Below, in pieces: positions 25,180 through 34,571 of a DNA stretch of 38,653 bases (within the stretch, counting starts at the first letter, position 1; each line of letters starts with the position of its first letter). Both the position numbers and the translations under genes were made by a program. The DNA lies in NCBI GenBank assembly GCA_905235595.1, contig CAJOMG010000035.1, positions 1 to 38,653 on the forward strand, in the 5' to 3' direction. The notes beneath the pieces were generated by a model, which saw only the letters and a list, made by a program, of their open reading frames with translations, was not told the DNA's origin and did no database searches. The stretch is from an uncultured Desulfovibrio sp. (GTDB lineage: Bacteria; Desulfobacterota; Desulfovibrionia; Desulfovibrionales; Desulfovibrionaceae).

Positions 25180-26544
25180 ATGCAGAGAATCTTACTTGCC
25201 AATGCTCTTAACGCTACCGAGGCACAGTCCTCTGTCACCCTTTGCGGCTGGATTCGTACACGCCGCGACGCCAAGGACTTCTCCTTTGTGGAGATCAATG
25301 ATGGTTCATGCCTGGACAACATGCAATGTATTGTGGACGCAGGAACGGCTGCCCATGATGCCCTCGGTTCTGCCTCAACAGGTGCTGCCATACGCGTTGA
25401 AGGTGAATTGGTACCATCACCTGGCAAGGGACAGCGATGGGAAGTAAGGGCAAGAACTATTGAGGTGTATGGCAAGGCCGATCCAGAGACATTTCCTCTG
25501 CAGAAGAAACGTCATTCTGACGAATTTTTACGCTCCATTGCACACTTGCGCACCCGAACCAACAAATATGGTGCGACCTTCCGTATCCGCTCCGAAGCAA
25601 GTTTGGCAGTGCACGAATTCTTCCATTCCAGAGGCTTTTTCTGGATACACACACCCATACTTACTGGTTCGGACTGTGAAGGGGCAGGCGAAATGTTTCG
25701 CGTAACCATTCTTGAACCTGGTGAAAAGGACATTACAAAAGATTTTTTTGGTCGTCGCAGCAATTTGACTGTTTCTGGACAATTGGAGGCTGAAGCCCTG
25801 GCAACAGGCTTGGGGCGAGTTTATACCTTTGGCCCTACTTTTCGGGCTGAAAATTCCAATACGCCTCGCCATGCTGCCGAGTTTTGGATGATAGAGCCAG
25901 AGATGGCCTTTGCCGATCTGAATGATCTCATGGATCTCGGTGAGAGTCTCACCCGGCATGTAGTGGAGCATATACTTACTCATTGCGAGCCTGACCTCAA
26001 ACTCTTTGACAACTTTGTGGATAAGGGCCTCATAGCACGTCTCAAGAACATGCTGGCCACACCCTTTGCCCGAGTGACGTATGCCGAGGCTGTGGACATC
26101 CTGCAAAAATGTGGAAAAGACTTTGCCTATCCTGTCAGCTTTGGTACAGATTTACAGACTGAGCACGAACGCTTCCTGGCAGAGGAACACTTTAAGAAAC
26201 CCGTGGCTGTATTTAACTATCCCAAAGAAATCAAGGCGTTCTACATGCGGCAGAATGACGATGGAAAAACCGTAGCCGCTATGGATATGCTGGTGCCGCG
26301 TATTGGCGAGCTGATTGGTGGTTCACAACGTGAGGAACGACTGGATAAACTTGAAAAACGCATCTGCGAACTGGGACAAAATCCGCAGGACTACTGGTGG
26401 TATCTGGATCTACGGCGTTTTGGAACTGTGCCGCATTGCGGTTTTGGTCTGGGCTTTGAGAGATTGCTTATGATGCTTACTGGCATCAACAATATACGCG
26501 ACGTAATACCTTTCCCGCGCACACCGGGCAATTTGGAATTCTAG
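25180..26544 (+). CDS. asnS: asparaginyl-tRNA synthetase
   Basis: This 454-residue class II enzyme joins asparagine to tRNA-Asn. The N-terminal OB-fold anticodon-binding domain (VTLCGWIRTRRDAKDFSFVEINDG) is followed by motif 2 (TFGPTFRAENSNTPRHAAEFWMIEPEMAF) and motif 3 (GFGLGFERLLMMLTG, with the ATP-binding Arg), ending IRDVIPFPRTPGNLEF, which is typical of AsnRS. Length matches the family. GAGAGG lies 7 nt before the ATG at 25180; the open frame goes 10 codons further without a better site. It is transcribed alone. Confidence 0.95.
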   Translation: MQRILLANALNATEAQSSVTLCGWIRTRRDAKDFSFVEINDGSCLDNMQCIVDAGTAAHDALGSASTGAAIRVEGELVPSPGKGQRWEVRARTIEVYGKADPETFPLQKKRHSDEFLRSIAHLRTRTNKYGATFRIRSEASLAVHEFFHSRGFFWIHTPILTGSDCEGAGEMFRVTILEPGEKDITKDFFGRRSNLTVSGQLEAEALATGLGRVYTFGPTFRAENSNTPRHAAEFWMIEPEMAFADLNDLMDLGESLTRHVVEHILTHCEPDLKLFDNFVDKGLIARLKNMLATPFARVTYAEAVDILQKCGKDFAYPVSFGTDLQTEHERFLAEEHFKKPVAVFNYPKEIKAFYMRQNDDGKTVAAMDMLVPRIGELIGGSQREERLDKLEKRICELGQNPQDYWWYLDLRRFGTVPHCGFGLGFERLLMMLTGINNIRDVIPFPRTPGNLEF

Positions 26545-26551
26545 CAAAGCC

Positions 26552-26597
26552 AATCCTCGGAAGCCGAAACACCCGGAACTCCCAGGATTATCTTTTT
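26552..26597 (+). terminator. terminator of asnS
   Basis: AATCCT...AGGATT with an imperfect GC-rich upper stem, followed by ATCTTTTTATT. The T tract overlaps the converging guaA stop codon, so the two genes share almost no spacer. Confidence 0.7.
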
Positions 26598-28131
26598 ATT
26601 CCCACTCTATGGTGCTAGGAGGTTTGGAAGAAACGTCATACACAACACGGTTGACGCCCTTCACTTCATTGATGATACGACCAGATATGCGCGCAACGAG
26701 TTCTGCCGGTAGACGTGCCCAGTCGGCAGTCATGGCGTCAACGCTATCCACGACGCGCAGGGCGATAACGTGTTCATAAGTACGACCATCACCCATTACC
26801 CCCACAGTTCTGAGGGGCAACAGCACTGCAAATCCCTGCCAGACTTTGCGATACCAGCCAGATTCACGAAGTTCATCCTGCACGATTCTGTCTGCCTGAC
26901 GCAAAATGTGAAGTCGCTCTTCGGTGATTTCTCCAAGTACACGGATAGCCAATCCTGGTCCAGGAAAAGGCTGACGCCAGACAATAGCATCGGGCATACC
27001 GAGCTCAGCGGCGACCTTACGAACTTCATCCTTAAAGAGTTCACGCAAGGGCTCAATGAGCTTGAGCTTCATGCTTTCTGGCAATCCGCCCACATTATGG
27101 TGGCTCTTAATAACGGCACTAGGCCCTTTATGAGAGATTGATTCGATGACATCGGGATACAGGGTGCCCTGTGCCAAAAAATCCACCTTAGGCAGTTTTT
27201 TGGCCTCTTCATCAAAAATTTCTATAAAGGTATGACCTATAATTTTGCGTTTTTTTTCAGGGTCGTCCACCCCTTTAAGCAATGCTAGAAAACGCTGCCC
27301 TGCCTGTACCACAGTGAGATTGAGGTCAAAATGCCTGCGTAGGTAGTTGGAAACCTCTTCAGCTTCACCTGAACGCAAAAGGCCGTTATCTACAAAAATA
27401 CAATGCAGCCGTCTGCCAATGGCCTTATGCAGCAGAACTGCGACCACAGTGGAGTCAATGCCTCCGGAAAGGGCACAGACTACATGGCTGTCCCCTACCT
27501 GTCGGGCCATGTCATCAACAATATGCTCGACAAAGGAAGACATTGTCCAATCAGCAGCTAGGTTCGCCACATTGAAGAGAAAATTGTGTAAAATACGTTC
27601 CCCGTCGACACTGTGATGTACCTCCGGGTGAAATTGCACAGCATAGATTTTGCGCGTTTCGTCAGCCATGGCGGCTACGTCCAGCGTAGGGGTACGCCCC
27701 GTAACCACAAAGCCTGGAGGCGGCGTGAGCACCTTGTCCCCATGGCTCATCCATACTCGTGAAGGACTCTGCACGCCTTCCCAAAGAGGACAGGAGTTAA
27801 CAGTCGTTAAATCTGCAGGACCGTATTCCCGTGTATGTGAACGAGCCAGCTTGCCTCCAAGCTTTTGGGCCAGCAGCTGCATACCATAGCAAATGCCGAG
27901 CACAGGTACGCCCAACTCAAGAAAACCGGGGTCAAGAGCAGGGGCATCTGCCTCCCCAACGCTGGCAGGACCGCCAGAAAGAATAAGCGCGTCCGGCCGC
28001 AAGGCTCTGACTTCATCAGCGCTGGTAACACAGGAGTGGATTTCAGAATAGACGCCAGCTTCGCGTACCCGACGTGCTATGAGCTGAGTGACTTGTGAGC
28101 CATAGTCAATAATAACGACCTTGCTTGGCAT
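26596..28131 (-). CDS. guaA: GMP synthase (glutamine-hydrolysing)
   Basis: The 511-residue enzyme converts XMP to GMP with ATP and glutamine. The N-terminal class I amidotransferase has its nucleophile Cys in [14 protein letters not shown] and the His-Glu pair in VQFHPEVHH. The ATP-pyrophosphatase domain carries the P-loop [12 protein letters not shown], and the C-terminal dimerisation domain ends IEWE, the family's usual terminus. GGGGAA precedes the ATG at 28131. It lies 67 bp downstream of guaB on the same strand, in the guaBA order. Confidence 0.96.
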   Translation of the reverse strand: MPSKVVIIDYGSQVTQLIARRVREAGVYSEIHSCVTSADEVRALRPDALILSGGPASVGEADAPALDPGFLELGVPVLGICYGMQLLAQKLGGKLARSHTREYGPADLTTVNSCPLWEGVQSPSRVWMSHGDKVLTPPPGFVVTGRTPTLDVAAMADETRKIYAVQFHPEVHHSVDGERILHNFLFNVANLAADWTMSSFVEHIVDDMARQVGDSHVVCALSGGIDSTVVAVLLHKAIGRRLHCIFVDNGLLRSGEAEEVSNYLRRHFDLNLTVVQAGQRFLALLKGVDDPEKKRKIIGHTFIEIFDEEAKKLPKVDFLAQGTLYPDVIESISHKGPSAVIKSHHNVGGLPESMKLKLIEPLRELFKDEVRKVAAELGMPDAIVWRQPFPGPGLAIRVLGEITEERLHILRQADRIVQDELRESGWYRKVWQGFAVLLPLRTVGVMGDGRTYEHVIALRVVDSVDAMTADWARLPAELVARISGRIINEVKGVNRVVYDVSSKPPSTIEWE

Positions 28132-28198
28132 GATCTTCCCCGACTGAAGCCTGTTGCCTGTATTCACTGGTATAGAAGAGCAAAACTATGGGCACATA

Positions 28199-29661
<1,463 letters not shown>

Positions 29662-29691
29662 TTAGCTGAAATATTTACTAAAAATTATTTT

Positions 29692-29720
29692 TACATAGAC
29701 TCTTATACAGAAGATGTCAA
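29692..29720 (-). promoter_or_regulatory. putative guaB promoter
   Basis: A perfect TTGACA -35 box is 17 bp from a poor TATGTA -10 box (3/6), on the minus strand about 45 nt upstream of the guaB start. Confidence 0.45.
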
Positions 29721-29797
29721 TAGACGATGTTGTAAATCACCTTGCCCTACTACACATCTTATATAAAAAAAAACAGCATACTATTGAGTAAACACAA

Positions 29798-29841
29798 GCG
29801 CCGTATTTGAGTGGCCCATACGGGCCACTCAAATACGGCGC
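29798..29841. repeat. perfect 20-bp inverted repeat
   Basis: The left arm GCGCCGTATTTGAGTGGCCC pairs perfectly with the right arm at 29822-29841 around the loop ATAC. It lies 29 nt after the ppaC stop and probably ends or protects the ppaC message. Neither side has a T-run directly next to it; a T9 tract lies 25 nt further on the minus strand. Confidence 0.75.
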
Positions 29842-29870
29842 AGTATAATAATGCAGACGTAATACTATTA

Positions 29871-30788
29871 CTATTTGAAAGCCTTCTCAAAGTTAGGCAC
29901 AACCTGCTTCTTGCGGCTCATTACACCGTCCAGCCACACAGAGTTGCCTTTGGGCTCAACGCCAAAGGCTTTCTTGACCACGGAGGGATCATCGGAAACG
30001 ATGAGCATTTCAGAACCTTCTTTCATAATGTCTGTCAGTAATAGAAAGACACTATGGCGGCCTTCGCTCTTGACCTTGGCAATTTCAGCCTGCAGACCGG
30101 CCTTGACATTATCAAGCAAAGACAGGTCAACAACTTCAAGCTGACCAATACCCACTTTGTTGCCATTCATATCAAAATCTTTGTAGTCACGGAAGACCAG
30201 GTCGTGCATGGAAGCACCATCCACGGCGCTTTTGACCTTAAACATCTCCATGCCCAAGGCCTTCACATCGTTTACACCGGCAATCTTAGCCAAGGCTTCA
30301 ACGGCTTTTTTGTCCGCATCAGTACAGGTGGGCGACTTAAAAATAACCGTGTCGGAGAGAATGGCGCAGAGTATAGCACCGGCAATATTCCTAGGAATTT
30401 CAACACCATAGAAATCATACATGTTTTTGAGCACAGTACCGGTACAGCCTACAGCCCAAATCCAAGCATCCAGAGGTGCAGCGGTGGTCACATCTCCCAG
30501 CTTGTGATGGTCCACAATGCCTTTTACACAGGCGGAATCCATTCCCTTTGGAGCCTGAGCCAGATCGGAGAAGTCTACCATATAGATATCTTTACCGGCC
30601 ACATCATTGACTATCTGAGGAGCGGTAAGACCAAATTTATCCAGAACGAATTTGGTTTCGGGAGTGGGTTCGCCTTGTGCGGCAGGCACCACATCCTTGC
30701 CAAGTTTCTTCAAAAGGTCAGCGCAGGCAATGGCAGCGGTGATGCTGTCAGTATCGGGATTCATGTGACCAATGACAAGTGCGGCCAT
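29871..30788 (-). CDS. ppaC: manganese-dependent inorganic pyrophosphatase
   Basis: This 305-residue family II pyrophosphatase (DHH superfamily) hydrolyses PPi to two phosphates. Metal ligands are visible: GHMNPDTD at residues 7-14, YMVDFSD, the DHH motif in VDHHKLGD, and the C-terminal substrate-binding SRKKQVVP with its Arg-Lys-Lys. In sulfate reducers PPi released by ATP sulfurylase must be removed, so this gene supports the sulfate pathway encoded nearby. AAGGAG lies 8 nt before the ATG. Confidence 0.95.
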   Translation of the reverse strand: MAALVIGHMNPDTDSITAAIACADLLKKLGKDVVPAAQGEPTPETKFVLDKFGLTAPQIVNDVAGKDIYMVDFSDLAQAPKGMDSACVKGIVDHHKLGDVTTAAPLDAWIWAVGCTGTVLKNMYDFYGVEIPRNIAGAILCAILSDTVIFKSPTCTDADKKAVEALAKIAGVNDVKALGMEMFKVKSAVDGASMHDLVFRDYKDFDMNGNKVGIGQLEVVDLSLLDNVKAGLQAEIAKVKSEGRHSVFLLLTDIMKEGSEMLIVSDDPSVVKKAFGVEPKGNSVWLDGVMSRKKQVVPNFEKAFK

Positions 30789-30836
30789 GATAGTTTCTCC
30801 TTCTGGCTATAACTTATAAACGATATGAGCGGTCTC

Positions 30837-30865
30837 GTATAACCGCTTTGTTCATAATAGCACAA
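30837..30865 (-). promoter_or_regulatory. possible ppaC promoter
   Basis: TTGTGC, 17 bp, TTATAC on the minus strand, about 50 nt upstream of the ppaC ATG. Shifting by one gives TATACG, so the exact -10 is unclear. Confidence 0.35.
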
Positions 30866-30957
30866 AGGCTGCATCATGCCAAGTTCGGCAGCTGAAAAAA
30901 ACAGACACAGGACATGGCCGCACAGATACTATGATGCTAACCTCTCACAATGACAAT

Positions 30958-31884
30958 CTACTTTTCCTTCGTGAAATTTTTTTCAGCCCTGGGATGCGCC
31001 TTATCATAGATTTCAGTCAAATGCTTCAGACTTACTTGCGTATAGCGCTGTGTGGTGGTGAGTCTTTGATGTCCTAGCAGCTCCTGTACGCTGCGCAAAT
31101 CTGCTCCGGCAGCCAGCAGATGCGTAGCAAAAGAGTGTCGCAGACAGTGGGGTGAAATGGTAACATCCAGACCGGCACGACGACATAACCGTGCAATGAT
31201 ACGTGCAGCTTCACGCCTGTTAAGGCGTGCACCGCGCGTGCCTACAAAAAGTGCCTGTTCTTCAGATTTGGCAAGATGATGACGCGTTTTTAACCATGCA
31301 ACGAGGCTTGAGAAGGATGTGTCAGACAGCGGGGCCAGACGCTCTTTTACCCCCTTGCCCATAACCCGCAGCACACGGGAAGCAAGCTGCACATCGACCA
31401 CATTGAGATTCAGAGCCTCGGAAATACGAAGACCAGAACCGTAAAGCAATTCGGCCAGAGCGAGATCCCGGCATAACAGATCCTTTGCAGCTGCCTTTGG
31501 GGCATTGTCGGTCGCGTCCAAAAGAGCAAAGGTTTCATCCACATTGAGAACACGCGGGTGACGGTTTTCCTGTCTGGGGTTACGTACCTGCGCAGCCACA
31601 TTTTCTACCACAAGACCGTTGCGCTGCTGGAAACGTATAAAGGTACGAACTGCTGCCAGTTTGCGAGCCATGGAACTCTTGGCTTCACCCTGACGAAACA
31701 GCCATGCGAGATAGGCCTGTATGTGCCGCCTGCTTATGTTTTCTACATGTGTGAGATCTACCCCCTGACTACGCAAAAATGTATCAAGCTGGAGCAAGTC
31801 ACTGCCATAGGCCTTTTGCGTAGCCTGAGAGGCGCCTTTCTGCACGGCCAGCCAGACCAGAAAATTCTCTACAGCGTCGTTCAC
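30958..31884 (-). CDS. xerC: tyrosine recombinase XerC
   Basis: This 308-residue site-specific recombinase resolves chromosome dimers at dif together with XerD. An N-terminal SAM-like core-binding domain (VENFLVWLAVQKGASQATQKAY) precedes the catalytic domain with Arg in GSGLRISEAL, Lys in VMGKGVKERL, the HxxR of HCLRHSFATHLL, the second His in LLGHQRLTTTQRYTQV and the nucleophile Tyr in the same stretch. It starts with GTG, overlapping the dprA stop by 4 nt, so the two are translated together. Confidence 0.92.
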   Translation of the reverse strand: MNDAVENFLVWLAVQKGASQATQKAYGSDLLQLDTFLRSQGVDLTHVENISRRHIQAYLAWLFRQGEAKSSMARKLAAVRTFIRFQQRNGLVVENVAAQVRNPRQENRHPRVLNVDETFALLDATDNAPKAAAKDLLCRDLALAELLYGSGLRISEALNLNVVDVQLASRVLRVMGKGVKERLAPLSDTSFSSLVAWLKTRHHLAKSEEQALFVGTRGARLNRREAARIIARLCRRAGLDVTISPHCLRHSFATHLLAAGADLRSVQELLGHQRLTTTQRYTQVSLKHLTEIYDKAHPRAEKNFTKEK

Positions 31885-33188
31885 GTGACGACCTCGTAAC
31901 GTGCCCCTGGCAGGCGTCGAATCTGTCCCAGCATTTCAAGGCCAATGAGTACTGTATTGGTGGCAGAAGCGGACAAACCAGCAGCATCGGCCAGCACATC
32001 GGACTGGGTTGGCCCGTTGACACACAGGTAGCGAAGAATCGTTGCAGTGTCGTCCGTAGCAGTCAGCTGCTGTACTGCAGCCAGTTCGCCAGAAGGCAAG
32101 GTGGCAGCATGCCTCCGGCCATCTTTGGGCTGCTGCACATGACGTTGTGTTGCGTTTTTTGTGCCATGTTCAGTCGTGGATATCTTACTGCCGGCTCCAG
32201 ACGATTCTTCCAATTCCTGTGACAGGTTGGCCATGCTGATGCCATAGGGCCGTAGCTGCTCCGCCAGATCGCGGAGGATATCCTCTGCGCAGAACACGGC
32301 CTGTGCTCCCTGGCGCACAAGCTCCTGGCTGCCAAGGCAATGAACGTCCAATGCGGGGCCGGGCACTGCATAAACGTCACGGTTTTGTTCCAGAGCAAGC
32401 CGTGCCGTTATAAGGCTGCCTGACCGATCGGCGGCCTCCACCACCAGCACCCCCAAAGAAAGTCCGCTTATGATACGATTGCGGATGGGGAAATTGCTTG
32501 CCTGAGGCGGTGTGCCGGGAGCAAATTCTGAAATCAGCAGCCCATTGTCTTTCATGGCTTCAAAGAGAGACATATTTTGTCGTGGGTAGGCCATATCAAT
32601 ACCTGTACCCAACACGCCAATGCTGCGCCCCAAACCTTGGAGCGCTGCTTCATGGGCAATCCTGTCGATACCCAGTGCCATGCCGGAAACGATAGTCAGG
32701 CCACAGGCGGCAAGACGATGCGCCATGTGCTTTGCCACAGCAAGACCGTGTTCAGTGGCTTTGCGCGCGCCCACCACAGCAAAACAGGGGGTTTGGAGCA
32801 GGGAAATATCACCCAGGCAATATAACAGGGGTGGCGCATCAACAATACGTCGCAACAGGGGGGGATATGCCGGATCTTTCCAGAAGATCACAAAGGCGTC
32901 CAGGGTACGTGCCCTGTCCCATTCCATACGGGCCGATGCACGCCATGCATTTGATGCCAAGGCCTGGGCCATGTCACTGCGCACCCCCGCTTCTCGCCAG
33001 TGCGCCTGCCCCTGCACGGCCGCATAGGCAGAACCAAAATGCTGCACCAGACGACAAACGGAACGAGCGCCCAGACCATGGCAATGACGTAATGCCAGGC
33101 AGGCCCAATACTCCCTGCGGGCATCAGCATCAAGATTGCATAGCTTGCGTGCCGTGTTGCCTTCAGGAAGCTTCTCCCCGCAGCACAT
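31881..33188 (-). CDS. dprA: DNA processing protein DprA
   Basis: The 435-residue Rossmann-like protein binds single-stranded DNA and loads RecA during transformation. The core motifs are CFAVVGARKATEHGLAVAKHMA, GLTIVSGMALGIDRIAHEAAL, GTGIDMAYPRQN and FPIRNRIISGLSLGVLVVEA. An N-terminal HhH/SAM region (ALRHCHGLGARSVCRLVQHFGSAYAAV) and a C-terminal winged-helix domain (ILRYLCVNGPTQSDVLADAAGLSASATNTVLIGLEML) are joined by a linker rich in Gln and Ser. The ribosome binding site is weak; the ATG lies 2 nt after the CpoB-like stop, so translation coupling is likely. Confidence 0.92.
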   Translation of the reverse strand: MCCGEKLPEGNTARKLCNLDADARREYWACLALRHCHGLGARSVCRLVQHFGSAYAAVQGQAHWREAGVRSDMAQALASNAWRASARMEWDRARTLDAFVIFWKDPAYPPLLRRIVDAPPLLYCLGDISLLQTPCFAVVGARKATEHGLAVAKHMAHRLAACGLTIVSGMALGIDRIAHEAALQGLGRSIGVLGTGIDMAYPRQNMSLFEAMKDNGLLISEFAPGTPPQASNFPIRNRIISGLSLGVLVVEAADRSGSLITARLALEQNRDVYAVPGPALDVHCLGSQELVRQGAQAVFCAEDILRDLAEQLRPYGISMANLSQELEESSGAGSKISTTEHGTKNATQRHVQQPKDGRRHAATLPSGELAAVQQLTATDDTATILRYLCVNGPTQSDVLADAAGLSASATNTVLIGLEMLGQIRRLPGARYEVVT

Positions 33189-33190
33189 GA

Positions 33191-34375
33191 TTAACGAACG
33201 AGCCCATGTGAGCGTGCGCGTTGCGCTGCCTCGGAATGGGGAAACTGTGTTATGAGCTTTTTATACGCATCTGAAGCCCCCGCCTTGTCACCCATCTTAC
33301 TCAGGGTCATGCCTGTCTTTAGCAGCGCGTCAGCATTTTTATGATGACGTGGATACTGAGCATTGACCTTTTCAAATTGTGCCAGGGCTTCTTTATAATT
33401 ACCTTGGGCATAATAGCCCTCGCCTATCCAGTATTCCGCATTGGCTGCATAACGGCCATTGGGATATTCCTGCAGGAAGGTTTGGAAGCGTGAGATGCTC
33501 TCTCCGGCACGCCCGGAAAGGGCTGGGCGTACGGCCTCCTTATAGGCGGCATCTTCACTCTTGCTGCTACGGCGCTGCGGAGTAGCAGGCTGTTGCGGGG
33601 CAGGCGCTGGGCTGGGTGTGGCTGTGGCGGATACCGGGCTATCACGTTGCACATTTTTAGCTTGCTGAGGCTCCGCATTCAAAGGAGGCAAACCCAAATT
33701 GGCTTTTTCGGGAGGCAAGGCCATATCTGAAGATGACACGGCAGGCACGGGAACTGCATTACCGCTAGACCCCGCAGGGACGGCTACATCTGGTTTGGAG
33801 GTCGATATGGGAGGCGGCGTGACAGTAGCGCTTTCAGGCGGCAGCCCAAGAGCGCTGGGAGCCGATGTCGCTGCGCCGGCTGTCTTCGGGGCAGGTGTTG
33901 CCGGCATGCCTGCGGAAGACTGCGGCGTTCCCTGGTTATGGGCCTGCGGTCTTGCTTTCTGCGGGGTGCTGGGTGGTGTATATGGCTGAGCTGTCGGGTC
34001 TATGACACGTCCATGAGGAACCGCTGTGCCGGATTGGGTTTTAGCTGGGGGCACATGCGCAGGGCCCTGTGGCGTGAGGGCAACATTTTGTGTGCTGGAA
34101 GCCGAGGATACCGTATTGGACGACGTCTGCGCTGGCATCACGGGCACTGCGGTCATGCCCGTTTTTTTACCCCTGCTGGTACGCACCTCATAGACCCTGT
34201 TGTTTAACTGAGCCACCTGTGAATCCAATGACGATACGCTTTGCTCAAGGGCATGGAGGCGTTGGTCAGTTTCCCGCTGCAGTTTGTGTATTGCCTCTTC
34301 AGATTCCGCCTGCCGGTCTGCCGCAGCACAGCCAGACATCATGGCCAGACACAACACCAAGACAATTGTTTTCAT
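33191..34375 (-). CDS. CpoB/YbgF-like TPR lipoprotein
   Basis: The 394-residue protein has a signal peptide with a lipobox-like MSGC (Cys at residue 16), then a coiled-coil region (about 25-65, LQRETDQRLHALEQSVSSLDSQVAQLNNRVYEV), a long Pro/Ala/Thr/Ser-rich low-complexity linker (about 75-265) and three C-terminal TPR-like repeats of YbgF type (RFQTFLQEYPNGRYAANAEYWIGEGYYAQGNY). In other bacteria this protein links the Tol-Pal system to septal wall synthesis. Here no tol or pal genes are near and the linker is much longer than in E. coli. GGGAG precedes the ATG. Confidence 0.75.
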   Translation of the reverse strand: MKTIVLVLCLAMMSGCAAADRQAESEEAIHKLQRETDQRLHALEQSVSSLDSQVAQLNNRVYEVRTSRGKKTGMTAVPVMPAQTSSNTVSSASSTQNVALTPQGPAHVPPAKTQSGTAVPHGRVIDPTAQPYTPPSTPQKARPQAHNQGTPQSSAGMPATPAPKTAGAATSAPSALGLPPESATVTPPPISTSKPDVAVPAGSSGNAVPVPAVSSSDMALPPEKANLGLPPLNAEPQQAKNVQRDSPVSATATPSPAPAPQQPATPQRRSSKSEDAAYKEAVRPALSGRAGESISRFQTFLQEYPNGRYAANAEYWIGEGYYAQGNYKEALAQFEKVNAQYPRHHKNADALLKTGMTLSKMGDKAGASDAYKKLITQFPHSEAAQRARSHGLVR

Positions 34376-34571
34376 TGTGTTCTCCCACCCGAAAAACCAG
34401 GCATATCTCTTTTAGCGAATACTACACGCCGCACTGTGTAAAACGATGTGCAAATCATCATACATTTTCTTTGTGCCTCAAGCGAGAACATATTTCAAGC
34501 TGTCATGCTGTGGCAGAAAGCCTGTATACGCCAGCGCTCACAAAATCCCGCCTATGCAGAGTAACAGTTTA

